This document shows positions 15,474-23,994 of a stretch of 64,000 bases of DNA, piece by piece. The translations under genes were made by a program, and so were the position numbers. The notes under the pieces are model-generated. The model was not told where the DNA came from, did no database searches, and saw nothing but the letters and a program-made list of their open reading frames with translations. This DNA is from Methylobacillus sp. MM3 (GTDB taxonomy: Bacteria > Pseudomonadota > Gammaproteobacteria > Burkholderiales > Methylophilaceae), in assembly GCF_001645185.1 (NCBI RefSeq), contig NZ_LXTQ01000050.1:62001-126000 (forward strand). The letters are read 5' to 3'. The number at the start of each line of letters is the position of its first letter. The first letter of the stretch is position 1.

Positions 15474-16743
15474 ACGTGTCTTTGCGCTTGCCGACGCCAA
15501 CAGTTTCTACGCCTCTGCCGAGAAAGTGTTTCGACCTGAGCTGGAAGGCCAACCGATTGTCGTACTCTCCAATAACGATGGTTGTGTGATCGCCCAAAGC
15601 AAGGAAGCCAAAGCCAACCTCGACATTCACATGGCGCGCCCCTGGTTCGAACTGGAAGCGGAAGCCAGAAAGATCGGCGTAATCGTGTTCTCTTCGAATT
15701 ATGAGCTGTATGCCAACATGAGCAATCGTTTCATGGCGACACTGCGCCAGTTCGCGCCCCAGCAAGAGGTCTATTCCATCGATGAATCCTTCCTCGAAAT
15801 GACCGGCATGAATGTAAACCTCAGCGAGTACGGCCAGGAGATCAAGGACACGGTGAAGCGCTGGACCGGATTGCCAATTTGCGTCGGGTTCGGCCACAGC
15901 AAGACCCTGGCAAAGCTCGCTAATCATTGCGCCAAGAAGCAACCTGTTTGGAATGGCGTTTGCGACCTCACCTCGTTCTCGGAAGCCGAACTGAACCCCA
16001 TTCTGGAGAAGCTGCCAGTCTCGACCGTGTGGGGTGTTGGAAGGCGGCTAGAGGTCAAGCTCAACAAGCTGGGTGTTCATGACGTGCTGCGGCTGAAACG
16101 GGCCGACCCCAAGCGCATCCGGGACGGGTTCGGCGTGCTGCTGGAGCGGATCATCAAGGAGTTGAACGGCGAGCCTTGGCTAGAGATGGATGAGATGCTG
16201 CCGGAAGCCAAGCAGGTGATGTCATCACGCTCGTTTGGAGCGCGAGTGACACATCTTGAAGATCTTCAGCAAGCGATCAGCTTCCATGCGGGGAATGCGG
16301 CAGAGCGTATGCGGAAGCAAGGCTTGTATGCGAATGCCGTATATGTGTTCATTCAGAACAGTCCCTTTGACCAAGCCGAGTTTTACGGCAATAGCCAAAC
16401 GGTCGCATTGCCATCCCCAACCGATTGCACATTACAGATCAACAAGGCGGCAATGTGGCTGCTCAAGCAAATCTACAAACCCGGGGTCTATTATCAGAAG
16501 GCCGGGGTCATGCTGATGGAGCTAGTGCCGGAAGGCGGAAAGCAGACTGACCTGTTCGGCTATTCAATCAATAGCGGTAAAAAGGATCAGCTGATGACAA
16601 CAATGGATCGCATCAATAAGAAATATTCCAGGGGAATGATCAAGCTAGCGTCGGAAGGGATTGAAAAAGCTTGGGTTATGCGCCGGGGCTTCAAGAGTCC
16701 CAACTATACGGGGGATTGGAAGCAATTGCCTAAGGTGAGATGA
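15451..16743 (+). CDS. umuC: UmuC, Y-family DNA polymerase V catalytic subunit (element copy)
   Basis: A full-length 430-residue Y-family polymerase. Palm-domain metal ligands are present in FALADANSFYAS and [24 protein letters not shown] is the conserved finger motif. The C-terminus carries the DUF4113-like tail usual for UmuC. It begins inside the 3' end of umuD, implying coupled synthesis. It differs substantially from the resident UmuC at 22198-23478, so it is not a recent duplicate. Mobile-element umuDC pairs (MucAB, RumAB) confer UV resistance and mutagenesis on their hosts. Confidence 0.96.
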   Translation: MSLAPPLKRVFALADANSFYASAEKVFRPELEGQPIVVLSNNDGCVIAQSKEAKANLDIHMARPWFELEAEARKIGVIVFSSNYELYANMSNRFMATLRQFAPQQEVYSIDESFLEMTGMNVNLSEYGQEIKDTVKRWTGLPICVGFGHSKTLAKLANHCAKKQPVWNGVCDLTSFSEAELNPILEKLPVSTVWGVGRRLEVKLNKLGVHDVLRLKRADPKRIRDGFGVLLERIIKELNGEPWLEMDEMLPEAKQVMSSRSFGARVTHLEDLQQAISFHAGNAAERMRKQGLYANAVYVFIQNSPFDQAEFYGNSQTVALPSPTDCTLQINKAAMWLLKQIYKPGVYYQKAGVMLMELVPEGGKQTDLFGYSINSGKKDQLMTTMDRINKKYSRGMIKLASEGIEKAWVMRRGFKSPNYTGDWKQLPKVR

Positions 16744-16812
16744 CGTTCACGCAGAGCATGGAGGGTAGCTATTAGCTAAAAGTAACACTCATGCAATCAG
16801 ACCATCTATTAC

Positions 16813-17844
16813 TTAATCCACTACCCTTTTTATAGAAGAGTAGTGCAAAGCTTCAATTCGATGCGAACTTACACCAATGGGCTTAATTTTATGCTCTCCA
16901 AACAAGGCAAAATTCACACCCGATCCGACTGAGCTTTGGAACTTCACGCCATCATAGCCAGACTTTTTGATCAGTTCACAAAGATATTGAGTCGGAAGAT
17001 ATTCCAACTCTGCCACATCTGGTGTTATGGGCTTTGATAGTACCTCCCCCAGATGACAAAGAAATTCAACGTCATATCTCAGTTGCAATAAGTAATCCTC
17101 ATCACCTTGCTGATATGCGACGATCAGTGGAGAAATCATACTTCGAGGATTAATTAGATTTACTACTTTTAAACCTTCAACAACTTTGAATTTCCCAACA
17201 CTCACGTGGTTACCTGGGTGAGGTCTAGTTTCCGCAATTGCCGTGTCTAAGTTAGATGCCCCATAGAAACACGGTATGCCAATCGGATTAGCACGCCCAC
17301 TTTTTGCCAATTTTGGAGGAGGCATACCCATTTCATTTTTCTTGAAAGGCTGATCGTATTCAATACGAGCTCTAAATACATGGCTAGTGAGTAATTCTTC
17401 AAGATGCTGGAAAAGTAGAGGCAAGTATTCTTTATCAGGTTGGCTATCTGGGAAAAACCGGAACTCGCTTACCAATTCTTCACAAAAATTTATCCACTTT
17501 TCCTTTGGAGTGATTTGAGCTAACGCAATGGGGTTATAGTATTTACCGACGATTGCAGGATCATCAATAATCTGCGACAGAAGCTGTGCAGACTGCAGTC
17601 GATCCCGACCTTTAAAAATTTCCCAATCATCAGAAAGACAGTCAATTATTGACTTTCCGCCCCCGTCAGGAACCTCCTCATAAATACTACACAGGAACTC
17701 AAATTCATTTTCCAGTAACTGAGGCGAAATTAGCGCAACTTCTACTGAACCACAAAAATCACAGTTAGCCGTTTTGATACTAAAAGTAGTTATCCAATCA
17801 GCAATATATTTGTCATTTCCAAAACAATTAGCACAGCAATCCAC
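16813..17844 (-). CDS. RES-domain protein with zinc ribbon and HEPN-like N-terminal region
   Basis: A 343-residue protein with an N-terminal zinc ribbon (Cys4-x2-Cys7, Cys28-x2-Cys31), a helical region (about 40-150) like the HEPN/RES N-terminal domain, and a RES domain (about 155-330). RES toxins degrade NAD+; the family's Arg, Glu and Ser are matched by Arg158 (HVFRAR), Glu205 (AIAETRPH) and Ser304/305 (FQSSVGSG), with GRANPIGIP and a Tyr close by. The GTG start at 17844 is one base after the stop of the sce7725-like gene. There is no Xre antitoxin, unlike RES-Xre pairs; the two upstream genes may take that part. AT-rich DNA. Confidence 0.78.
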   Translation of the reverse strand: MDCCANCFGNDKYIADWITTFSIKTANCDFCGSVEVALISPQLLENEFEFLCSIYEEVPDGGGKSIIDCLSDDWEIFKGRDRLQSAQLLSQIIDDPAIVGKYYNPIALAQITPKEKWINFCEELVSEFRFFPDSQPDKEYLPLLFQHLEELLTSHVFRARIEYDQPFKKNEMGMPPPKLAKSGRANPIGIPCFYGASNLDTAIAETRPHPGNHVSVGKFKVVEGLKVVNLINPRSMISPLIVAYQQGDEDYLLQLRYDVEFLCHLGEVLSKPITPDVAELEYLPTQYLCELIKKSGYDGVKFQSSVGSGVNFALFGEHKIKPIGVSSHRIEALHYSSIKRVVD

Positions 17845-17845
17845 A

Positions 17846-18796
17846 CTATGCCTCTTTATTTAGAACATGCGCCATTAACTCCAGATGATGTTGCATTGAT
17901 AATTTTTTCATGTAACCCAGCCCTGGAAAGTGTTGTTCCTCATAGAACTGAAGATACTCGTTTACGGCATTACTTTTGTATACAAGAGAATCATCAGACG
18001 TTACATCGTCATATAACTTCTGCAATGCTTGCAAACATTTACCGCCTGGGTTTTTTGGAGTATCTACATCCTTAGAAACATAATGCTTAATAGCAATCGA
18101 ATTATCAGCTTCAGGATCTACATAGGTAAGATGAATCGCAATTGCATAAGCCGGCCCACCTCCTTCACTAAATTCACTGCCCACCATCAGAAAATCGCCG
18201 AAGCCTTGGCAACCTAACTCATCGTAGGTTAGATATAACTCAGAAAATGGTTCGCTTGCTGGATGCTCTCGATTCTTTCGATTGATAAATCCATCTTCAA
18301 TCAGTACCCTTTTATGACTACCGAAGTGTTTGCGGTAAAGCCTCGAATTCTGCTTTTCAATAAAGATGTGCTCTTGAATTTTTAAACTCTTTTCAGCAAT
18401 CAATTCGGATAATTTCTGACCTTCTGAAAATCCGTTATGAATAATACTGATCGGTCTATCAAATTGATCGAGTATTTGGCTTGCTTGATCAAATGTGTTT
18501 TCTGAAGATAAGTGAATGCCGACAGAAAAATTTGCATAATCACCAATATGGCCTTCAATAATTTGTTGAACAAGGCTAGATGCATCGTTTTTTTGAAATT
18601 CGCCCACATAAGGATTAGCGATCAAAACAAAATTACAGTTGTTCTCGCATAATTCATCTAGTGCACGTTTTAGGACAGAGAAATTTTTCTTAACAGGCTC
18701 AATTACTGGCGTAAAGCCCCATTCGGCAATTTTGGGGGCCATTTCACGAAGCATTAGCAGTTCAAATTGTTTACCGCGTACATATGGGTAATACAC
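17846..18796 (-). CDS. sce7725 family protein (beta-protein-like)
   Basis: A 316-residue protein beginning MYYPYVRGKQFELLMLREMA, which resembles the family that public annotation calls sce7725 (recalled, not searched) and, more distantly, the T4-type Beta protein family whose members also begin with a YxPxxRGKxxE motif. Alternating strands and helices through its length suggest a TIM-barrel-like fold. Function is not known. It is the middle gene of an AT-rich leftward triad: 27 bases after sce7726 and one base before the RES gene. The fixed pairing with sce7726 suggests a common complex. Confidence 0.65.
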   Translation of the reverse strand: MYYPYVRGKQFELLMLREMAPKIAEWGFTPVIEPVKKNFSVLKRALDELCENNCNFVLIANPYVGEFQKNDASSLVQQIIEGHIGDYANFSVGIHLSSENTFDQASQILDQFDRPISIIHNGFSEGQKLSELIAEKSLKIQEHIFIEKQNSRLYRKHFGSHKRVLIEDGFINRKNREHPASEPFSELYLTYDELGCQGFGDFLMVGSEFSEGGGPAYAIAIHLTYVDPEADNSIAIKHYVSKDVDTPKNPGGKCLQALQKLYDDVTSDDSLVYKSNAVNEYLQFYEEQHFPGLGYMKKLSMQHHLELMAHVLNKEA

Positions 18797-18823
18797 ATCG
18801 CCCCCTTTATTTTTAGTTGAGCG

Positions 18824-19750
18824 TCAACCGAATGCAACTGAGATATTATTTTTTAACAAGTCGAGAAACTTATGATTTTCTGACTTCGAAAGTTTAAGCG
18901 ATAAGTATGCTGCTTTGAGACTACTCGGCACTTCATGAATAAACTCAGATACTTTAAAAGCACCTTGACGCTTTTTAATAGCTCTTACCATCTCAGCATG
19001 CGCGATTTCAGGGTCGATCTTTGAGAAATAAGACTTTGCTATTTCGTATATTTGGGTATTTGGCACGTCTTGCAAATCCACAGCGAGAATTTCTTCAATA
19101 ATTTGTAGATATTCTTTCCGATGTAGTGAGTCGAATATCACTGAGGAATGTACATTTTTAACATTACTTATGGGCTCTCTATAGGGTGTTTTTTTGAATT
19201 TATACCCAGTCTTTGCTAGCACCATAATGCCAATTGTTTGGTCAACTCTACTCTCAACAGCTTGATATAGGTTCTCTGTAGTTATTACAGTGATCAAATC
19301 AAAAACTTTTTTATATGCGGAAAGTTGACGTTCCAACCTATCAAAGTTATCCATCTCAGATTTAATTTCATAAACATGAGATGTGCCATTAAGAACTACG
19401 ACATCCGCTTTGCAGCAATCCACTCCAAATTCAGTCTGCATGAATGCTGTATTCAAATTGTGCTTTCCAAGTAGCACTTTCTCAGCGATCGCGTTTTTGT
19501 ATATATATTCATGGCGATATTCTTTATTTAACTGCATGAATAGCGCGTCATAAAAATCAGCTACGGTAGTTTCAGGGGTAAATCTTTCATTGAGGTTGTA
19601 TTGATGGAATATTCGACCAGCAATTTTAGAGTGACCTTGTTTCGCCAACTCAGTCAGAACACTGTATGAGAAAAATCGAGCAAATGCTGCCCCTACCGTT
19701 GATTCGGAACCAAAAAAACTTGATTGATCTAGCCTTTCCATTTCGCCCAT
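18824..19750 (-). CDS. sce7726 family protein, PD-(D/E)xK nuclease-like
   Basis: A 308-residue protein with a recognisable restriction-endonuclease-like core: Asp116 in KADVVVLNG, then YEIKSEMD with Glu128-x-Lys130, then Gln142 and Tyr146 in LERQLSAYKKVFD. This D-(x)n-ExK...Q pattern is that of PD-(D/E)xK enzymes. The overall likeness is to the family named sce7726 (recalled, not searched). The start could be the ATG at 19750 or the one at 19741; neither has a strong ribosome-binding site. It is the first gene of the triad and lies next to the integrase, the usual cargo position for defence genes. Confidence 0.65.
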   Translation of the reverse strand: MGEMERLDQSSFFGSESTVGAAFARFFSYSVLTELAKQGHSKIAGRIFHQYNLNERFTPETTVADFYDALFMQLNKEYRHEYIYKNAIAEKVLLGKHNLNTAFMQTEFGVDCCKADVVVLNGTSHVYEIKSEMDNFDRLERQLSAYKKVFDLITVITTENLYQAVESRVDQTIGIMVLAKTGYKFKKTPYREPISNVKNVHSSVIFDSLHRKEYLQIIEEILAVDLQDVPNTQIYEIAKSYFSKIDPEIAHAEMVRAIKKRQGAFKVSEFIHEVPSSLKAAYLSLKLSKSENHKFLDLLKNNISVAFG

Positions 19751-19799
19751 GAAATTACTTTATAATAAATCTATAATCCAATGAATAATAAATATAATA

Positions 19800-20816
19800 T
19801 CAACCAAGTTTTTTTGCCAGATCCTCAGCTTTCGGATGATAGTATCGTTTCAACATCCGTAAATCGCGATGACCTGTGACAGCACTTAACTCTAGTACAT
19901 TTGATAGCTTCATGCTGATCCTGCTGGCCGCCTCATGCCGTAAGTCATGGAAATGGAAATCTTCGATACCAGCACGCACGCATGCACGCTCAAAGCCCTT
20001 TTTAAGCGCATTAGGGCTGATAGGGAAGACTACCCCACCAATTGACCTTGGCAACGCTTTTAAAACTGCTACAGCTCGCTTGGAGAGGGGTACATTTCGG
20101 GCATCACCATTTTTCGTATCGGAAAGATGTGCAACGGCCCGTTTCAAATCGATATGTTTCCACTCAAGCGAGAGCAACTCTCCGCGCCGCATCGCCGTTT
20201 CCAGAGCAAGCTCAACAACAGGCTTTAGCCAAGGATTCCTAGCGCCCTTCTCAAATGTCCCATCCTCCCGCCTTGGCGCCTCTTCCAAAGCATCAAGCAA
20301 CCGCTTCTCTTCGTCGCCTTCCAGCCTTCGCTCCCGCGCCTTACCTTTTGGCGGCCGACGAATAAGAACAACAGGATTTTCGATATGCATGCCCCATTCT
20401 TTGCGGGCCTGATTCACTATAGAAGAGATAACGTCAATCTCGCGATTAACTGTAGAACCGGTAACTTCAAGCAACCTGGCATCACGCCACTCTGCGAGTG
20501 CCACACCGCTGAGAGCGGTCATCTTGAGTTTTGAGATTTTTGTCTTGAGGAGGTTATCAATAATAACCTCCTCGATTTTCTGGGACTTCTTAGAAGGGGT
20601 AATTTCTTTACGGTAGCGCTTCAGGACTTGTCCAAATGTACTCTTGTCAGCTTCGCTTCGATCCAGAAATACGCCACGGTCCATTTCGCGCTCAACGTCG
20701 CGCGCCCAAATCTCCGCGTCGGCTTTGAGATCGAATGTTCGGCTTTGTGGCGGATACCCTTTGCGCCGAATCTTAGCCTGCCACTGATAATCGCCGCGCT
20801 TTGTGATTGTAGCCAA
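19800..20816 (-). CDS. int: Tyrosine recombinase integrase
   Basis: A 338-residue phage-type integrase. It has an N-terminal arm-binding part (MATITKRGDYQWQAKIRRKG), a core-binding domain (about 60-160) and a catalytic domain with all active-site residues: Arg in TAMRRGELL, His-x-x-Arg in FHDLRHEA, His in TGHRD and the nucleophile Tyr in KRYYHP. It lies 81 bases from attR and is transcribed away from it. It must have inserted the element into tRNA-Pro. TGTCCC boxes directly upstream could serve both recombination and autoregulation. Confidence 0.96.
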   Translation of the reverse strand: MATITKRGDYQWQAKIRRKGYPPQSRTFDLKADAEIWARDVEREMDRGVFLDRSEADKSTFGQVLKRYRKEITPSKKSQKIEEVIIDNLLKTKISKLKMTALSGVALAEWRDARLLEVTGSTVNREIDVISSIVNQARKEWGMHIENPVVLIRRPPKGKARERRLEGDEEKRLLDALEEAPRREDGTFEKGARNPWLKPVVELALETAMRRGELLSLEWKHIDLKRAVAHLSDTKNGDARNVPLSKRAVAVLKALPRSIGGVVFPISPNALKKGFERACVRAGIEDFHFHDLRHEAASRISMKLSNVLELSAVTGHRDLRMLKRYYHPKAEDLAKKLG

Positions 20817-20829
20817 GCTGAGTCTCCGC

Positions 20830-20846
20830 TGTCCCGAATTTGTCCC
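20830..20846. promoter_or_regulatory. Candidate arm sites, right
   Basis: Two TGTCCC boxes at 20830 and 20841, 11 bp apart with a five-base spacer, the same geometry as the pair at 5070 and 5081 near attL. They lie 14 bases upstream of the integrase start. Confidence 0.45.
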
Positions 20847-20897
20847 AATAAATGATACTGGACAGCTAGAACGGCGTCAAATATGGCTTTTGTTTCT

Positions 20898-20944
20898 CGT
20901 TCGGGACGTAGAGGCCGGAGGTTCGAATCCTCTCACCCCGACCA
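20898..20944 (+). repeat. attR: second copy of the 47-bp repeat
   Basis: A perfect copy of the 3' part of tRNA-Pro (anticodon stem to CCA) without the 5' part, so it is not a functional tRNA. It marks the right end of the element. Confidence 0.95.
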
Positions 20945-21025
20945 GAATTTCTTTTCCCCACGCTGCAACAAACAACAATCTGATACGGATTCGGCGCCGA
21001 TTTCGGCCAACTGAAAAGCTGAAGT

Positions 21026-21060
21026 GAGCAGGTCGGACATGTGCACATCCGACCTTGCTC
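21026..21060 (-). terminator. Long hairpin downstream of hupB
   Basis: Arms GAGCAGGTCGGA and TCCGACC(T)TGCTC pair over 12 bp with one bulged T. A second hairpin GGAGCC/GGCTCC lies at 21100-21115. Neither is followed by a clear U tract on the minus strand, so termination is plausible but not certain. Confidence 0.4.
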
Positions 21061-21126
21061 AAACGCAACCCCTACCCATTCTCCGTTGGATAAGGGACAG
21101 GAGCCGGGAGGCTCCCTGAGCGTCAA

Positions 21127-21399
21127 TTAGTTGACTGCGTCCTTCAGTGCCTTGCCGGCGGTGAAAGCCGGGGACTTGCGGGCAGCAATCTTGATTTCTT
21201 TACCAGTTTGCGGGTTACGGCCGGTACGTGCAGCGCGTTGGTTCACCTTGAAAGTGCCGAAGCCGATCAGAGCGACGCTGTCGCCTTTCTTCAGGGCGCT
21301 GGTAACGGCATTGGTGAAAGCGTTCACAGCCTTGCCTGCATCTGCCTTGCTGATGTTGGCTTCGCTGGCAATGGCATCAATAAGTTCTGTCTTGTTCAT
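21127..21399 (-). CDS. hupB: HU family DNA-binding protein
   Basis: HU is the abundant nucleoid protein that bends DNA. The 90-residue protein begins [20 protein letters not shown] and contains the signature [21 protein letters not shown], with the proline-tipped arm that enters the minor groove. A longer upstream reading is open, but the ATG at 21399 gives the canonical length and has a GGAGAACC site. It is the first host gene after the element, and its transcription runs toward attR. It is divergent from the resident umuDC. The HupB rather than HupA label is by custom in single-copy genomes. Confidence 0.95.
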   Translation of the reverse strand: MNKTELIDAIASEANISKADAGKAVNAFTNAVTSALKKGDSVALIGFGTFKVNQRAARTGRNPQTGKEIKIAARKSPAFTAGKALKDAVN

Positions 21400-21565
21400 G
21401 CGGTTCTCCGTGTTAATGTTGAGGTGCTCACTACAGGAATCAAGCCTGCAGGCTCCGAACTGTATCGCCTGTTGCGCCGCTTGGCAATCGGTTGCGCATG
21501 AAAAATCGTGATGCCAGGCGGTTTGCAGCACATATTCCTTGCATGCGCATCCATTTGCACGTAGA

Positions 21566-21588
21566 TTGATTTCCGTTACAGAAATCAA
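21566..21588. promoter_or_regulatory. 23-bp palindromic operator before the resident umuDC
   Basis: Perfect 7-bp arms TTGATTT and AAATCAA surround a GTTAC-centred core. It ends ten bases before the umuD ATG. The element's umuDC has the matching site at 14981-15003. Because it is close to the start codon, bound protein should block transcription. Confidence 0.7.
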
Positions 21589-21598
21589 GATCATTCTT

Positions 21599-22201
21599 AT
21601 GGAAAACGATAGCAGCAAACGCGGCGGCCCACGTCCCGGCGCCGGTCGCAAACCGGGCGGCGGCCTCTACGGGGAGCCGACGACTGTCCTGCGTGTGCCA
21701 ACCAGCCAGGCCGGGCCTATTCGCGACTTCCTCTCTGCGCTCAACCGGAAACGCCAGCGCGACGCACAGGACAATGTGCTCGAATTGGCGGAATTCGTTC
21801 CCGACTGTCGGAAGATATCCCTGCCGCTTTACACATCCAAGGTAGCGGCCGGCTTTCCCTCACCGGCAGACGATCACGTCGAACGACGTCTGAACCCCAG
21901 CGACTATCTGGTGGACAATGATAGCGCGACCTTTTTCGTGCGCGTCAAAGGCGATTCGATGATAGACGCCGGAATTTTCGAGGATGACGTACTGGTCATC
22001 GACCGCTCTCGCGTGCCGCAGATCGGAGATATCGTGCTGGCAGTGCTGGACGGGGAATTTACCGTCAAGACGCTGGGCAAAAGCAAAAGCGGCGCGCGCC
22101 TGCTTCCGGCCAACAAACATTATCCTGTCATTGAAGTGAAAGAAGGCCAATCTTTCGAGGTCTGGGGGGTCGTCACCGGCTCGATGCGCAAGTTCAAATG
22201 A
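21599..22201 (+). CDS. umuD: UmuD-like self-cleaving polymerase V subunit (resident copy)
   Basis: A 200-residue S24 protein. Cleavage site Ala84-Gly85 (AAGFPSPA), Ser120 (KGDSM) and Lys157 (EFTVKTLG) have exactly the UmuD spacing of 35 and 37 residues. The extra 60-residue N-terminus contains [14 protein letters not shown], a Gly-Arg-Pro AT-hook-like motif, which suggests that the uncleaved form binds DNA. The frame is open further upstream but the ATG at 21599 lies right after the operator. It overlaps umuC (ATGA). Confidence 0.92.
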   Translation: MENDSSKRGGPRPGAGRKPGGGLYGEPTTVLRVPTSQAGPIRDFLSALNRKRQRDAQDNVLELAEFVPDCRKISLPLYTSKVAAGFPSPADDHVERRLNPSDYLVDNDSATFFVRVKGDSMIDAGIFEDDVLVIDRSRVPQIGDIVLAVLDGEFTVKTLGKSKSGARLLPANKHYPVIEVKEGQSFEVWGVVTGSMRKFK

Positions 22202-23478
22202 CGCAGCACGCAATTGCACTTGTCGACGTCAACAATTTCTACGTCAGTTGCGAGCGCGTGTTCAATCCACGGCTGGAAGGCCGTCCGGTCGTGGTGCTCT
22301 CGAACAACGACGGCTGTGCGATATCGCGGAGCGAGGAAGCCAAAGCCATCGGGGTGCGCATGGCACAGCCATGGTTTCAACTGCGCGACCTGGCATCGCA
22401 ACACGGCATCGTCGCCCAATCCTCGAATTACGCGCTCTACGCAGATATGAGCAACCGCGTAATGACCATACTCGCCGGACTCGGCCGCGATCAGGAAATC
22501 TACTCCATCGATGAATGCTTTCTCGACCTCTCCGGAATGCGCAGTGCGGAACTGGATCATCATGCGCGACATATACGGTACACGATACGCCAGTGGACCG
22601 GCCTGCCGACGTGTGTCGGGATAGGCTCCACCAAGACGCTGGCCAAACTTGCCAATCACATCGCCAAGAAAAATCCGGAACTGCACGGGGTTTGCAATCT
22701 GAATGCCATGACGGCAGAAGAACGAGAAGGCTGGTTTGACCGCCTGGCCGTGGGCGAAGCCTGGGGCGTAGGGCCGCGCCTGGCGTCCCGGCTCGGAACA
22801 CTAGGCATTACGACCGTGCGTGGACTGCAACAGGCCGACGCCGCGCTGCTGCTGCGCGAGCACTTCAGCGTAACGCTGCAGAAAACCGTACGTGAACTGA
22901 ACGGCATTCGCTGCCTGGAGCTGGAAGACACCAGCGAGCCGCGAAAACAGATCGTTTCCTCGCGCTCGTTCGGGTATTACGTGACCGATCTCAAGCAGTT
23001 GCGCGAAGCGGTTACACAATACACCGCACGCGCGGCAGAAAAGTTGCGCCGGCAAGGGTCGGTCGCCGGCATGCTATCGGTCTATATCCACAACAGTCCG
23101 CACAACACCAGGGAAATACACCATGCTTCCGGCCTGACCGTAGCGCTGCAGCAGCCAACCGGCGACACCTTGAGACTCGTCAACGCGGCGCTTCATGGCC
23201 TGGAATGCATTTATCAGCCGGGGATCAGTTATCAGAAGGCCGGGATCGTACTCTTCGACATTGCGCCGAAAGTGTTGCAACAAGGCGATTTGTTTGCCAG
23301 CGGCGATGGTCGGCGCGAGAGCCTGATGGCCGCTATCGACAAGATCAACGCACGTATGGGAAGCGCGACCTTGCGGTCAGCGGGTGAAGGGATAGAGAAG
23401 CTCTGGAAAATGCGGTCCGGCAATAAAAGTCCGGCCTATACGACACGCTGGAACGAAGTAATACGGGTGAACGCCTGA
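22198..23478 (+). CDS. umuC: UmuC, Y-family DNA polymerase V catalytic subunit (resident copy)
   Basis: A 426-residue Y-family polymerase with metal-binding motifs in [12 protein letters not shown] and [10 protein letters not shown] and the conserved [13 protein letters not shown]. The C-terminal DUF4113 tail ([17 protein letters not shown]) is complete. It is coupled to umuD by an ATGA overlap and ends within an intrinsic terminator, so umuDC is a two-gene operon. Translesion synthesis by UmuD'2C needs RecA activation. Confidence 0.97.
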   Translation: MTQHAIALVDVNNFYVSCERVFNPRLEGRPVVVLSNNDGCAISRSEEAKAIGVRMAQPWFQLRDLASQHGIVAQSSNYALYADMSNRVMTILAGLGRDQEIYSIDECFLDLSGMRSAELDHHARHIRYTIRQWTGLPTCVGIGSTKTLAKLANHIAKKNPELHGVCNLNAMTAEEREGWFDRLAVGEAWGVGPRLASRLGTLGITTVRGLQQADAALLLREHFSVTLQKTVRELNGIRCLELEDTSEPRKQIVSSRSFGYYVTDLKQLREAVTQYTARAAEKLRRQGSVAGMLSVYIHNSPHNTREIHHASGLTVALQQPTGDTLRLVNAALHGLECIYQPGISYQKAGIVLFDIAPKVLQQGDLFASGDGRRESLMAAIDKINARMGSATLRSAGEGIEKLWKMRSGNKSPAYTTRWNEVIRVNA

Positions 23479-23497
23479 CACGCATCAGGCGTTTTTT
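23471..23497 (+). terminator. Intrinsic terminator of umuDC
   Basis: An 8-bp perfect stem ACGCCTGA/TCAGGCGT with a six-base loop is followed by a run of six T. The stem includes the umuC stop codon. Confidence 0.88.
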
Positions 23498-23508
23498 CGT
23501 TGATCGCC

Positions 23509-23826
23509 TTAATTGAGCAGGACTTTTTCGCCGCTCTCGGCGTTGTAGTATTGCAGGCGGGCAAAACCGGAGGCGAACGTCAGATGCCCGTCGTACAAGG
23601 TCCGGTCGCCCACGCCCACGGTTGCATAACCGGTGCGATACAGCACGACCTGCGCCTCTTCGGCATCGCGACGGAAAGAATAGACGTCGCACAGCTCGGT
23701 CTCTTCCTCATCCGACAACAACCAGCCGGACTTGCCCGTCAATTCTCGCAGCCACGACGGAAGATCGACCTCGGCATGGCAGACGATCGAATAATCAAAG
23801 TCGGAAACTACGGATGGTTCGAGCAT
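23509..23826 (-). CDS. Hypothetical protein, 105 residues
   Basis: No family recognised. The acidic protein (MLEPSVVSDFDYSIVCHAEV at the start) has strands in its C-terminal half (QVVLYRTGYATVGVGDRTLY) and no signal or membrane segment. The ribosome-binding site is weak. It converges on the umuDC terminator and has no operon partner. Confidence 0.6.
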   Translation of the reverse strand: MLEPSVVSDFDYSIVCHAEVDLPSWLRELTGKSGWLLSDEEETELCDVYSFRRDAEEAQVVLYRTGYATVGVGDRTLYDGHLTFASGFARLQYYNAESGEKVLLN

Positions 23827-23994
23827 GGTTTGTTACCTCACACTGACTGCTTAATCTGTTATCGACTAAATGGCGCCGAATTTTAATATTTCAAGTCGGG
23901 GCCAATGCAAGCCATCCTCCACCCACCGCCTTGCCAAGCCCCAACAAGGGTGGGATGATGCCCCATCCAAAAATCACGCATAGAGCATGCCAAC

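Larger units (their letters stand above)
4939..20944. mobile_element. Integrative and mobilizable element in tRNA-Pro(CGG), about 16.0 kb
   Basis: The element is bounded by the 47-bp att repeats and carries every module needed for excision and mobilization: a tyrosine integrase beside attR, an AlpA-like HTH, an HTH-primase Rep, a VirD4-type coupling protein, MobC and a MOBP-like relaxase. No mating-pair-formation genes are present, so it is classed as mobilizable and not self-transmissible. Cargo is a group of small unknown genes, an SRAP protein, umuDC and an AT-rich sce7726-sce7725-RES module. Base composition varies strongly inside it, with the 16.8-19.8 kb part clearly AT-rich, suggesting that cargo was assembled from several sources. 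Confidence 0.93.

Noticed and set aside
20866-21126. 86-residue minus-strand frame containing GERIRTSGLYVPN
   Set aside because: It is the well-known spurious translation of a tRNA 3' end, here the attR copy of tRNA-Pro.
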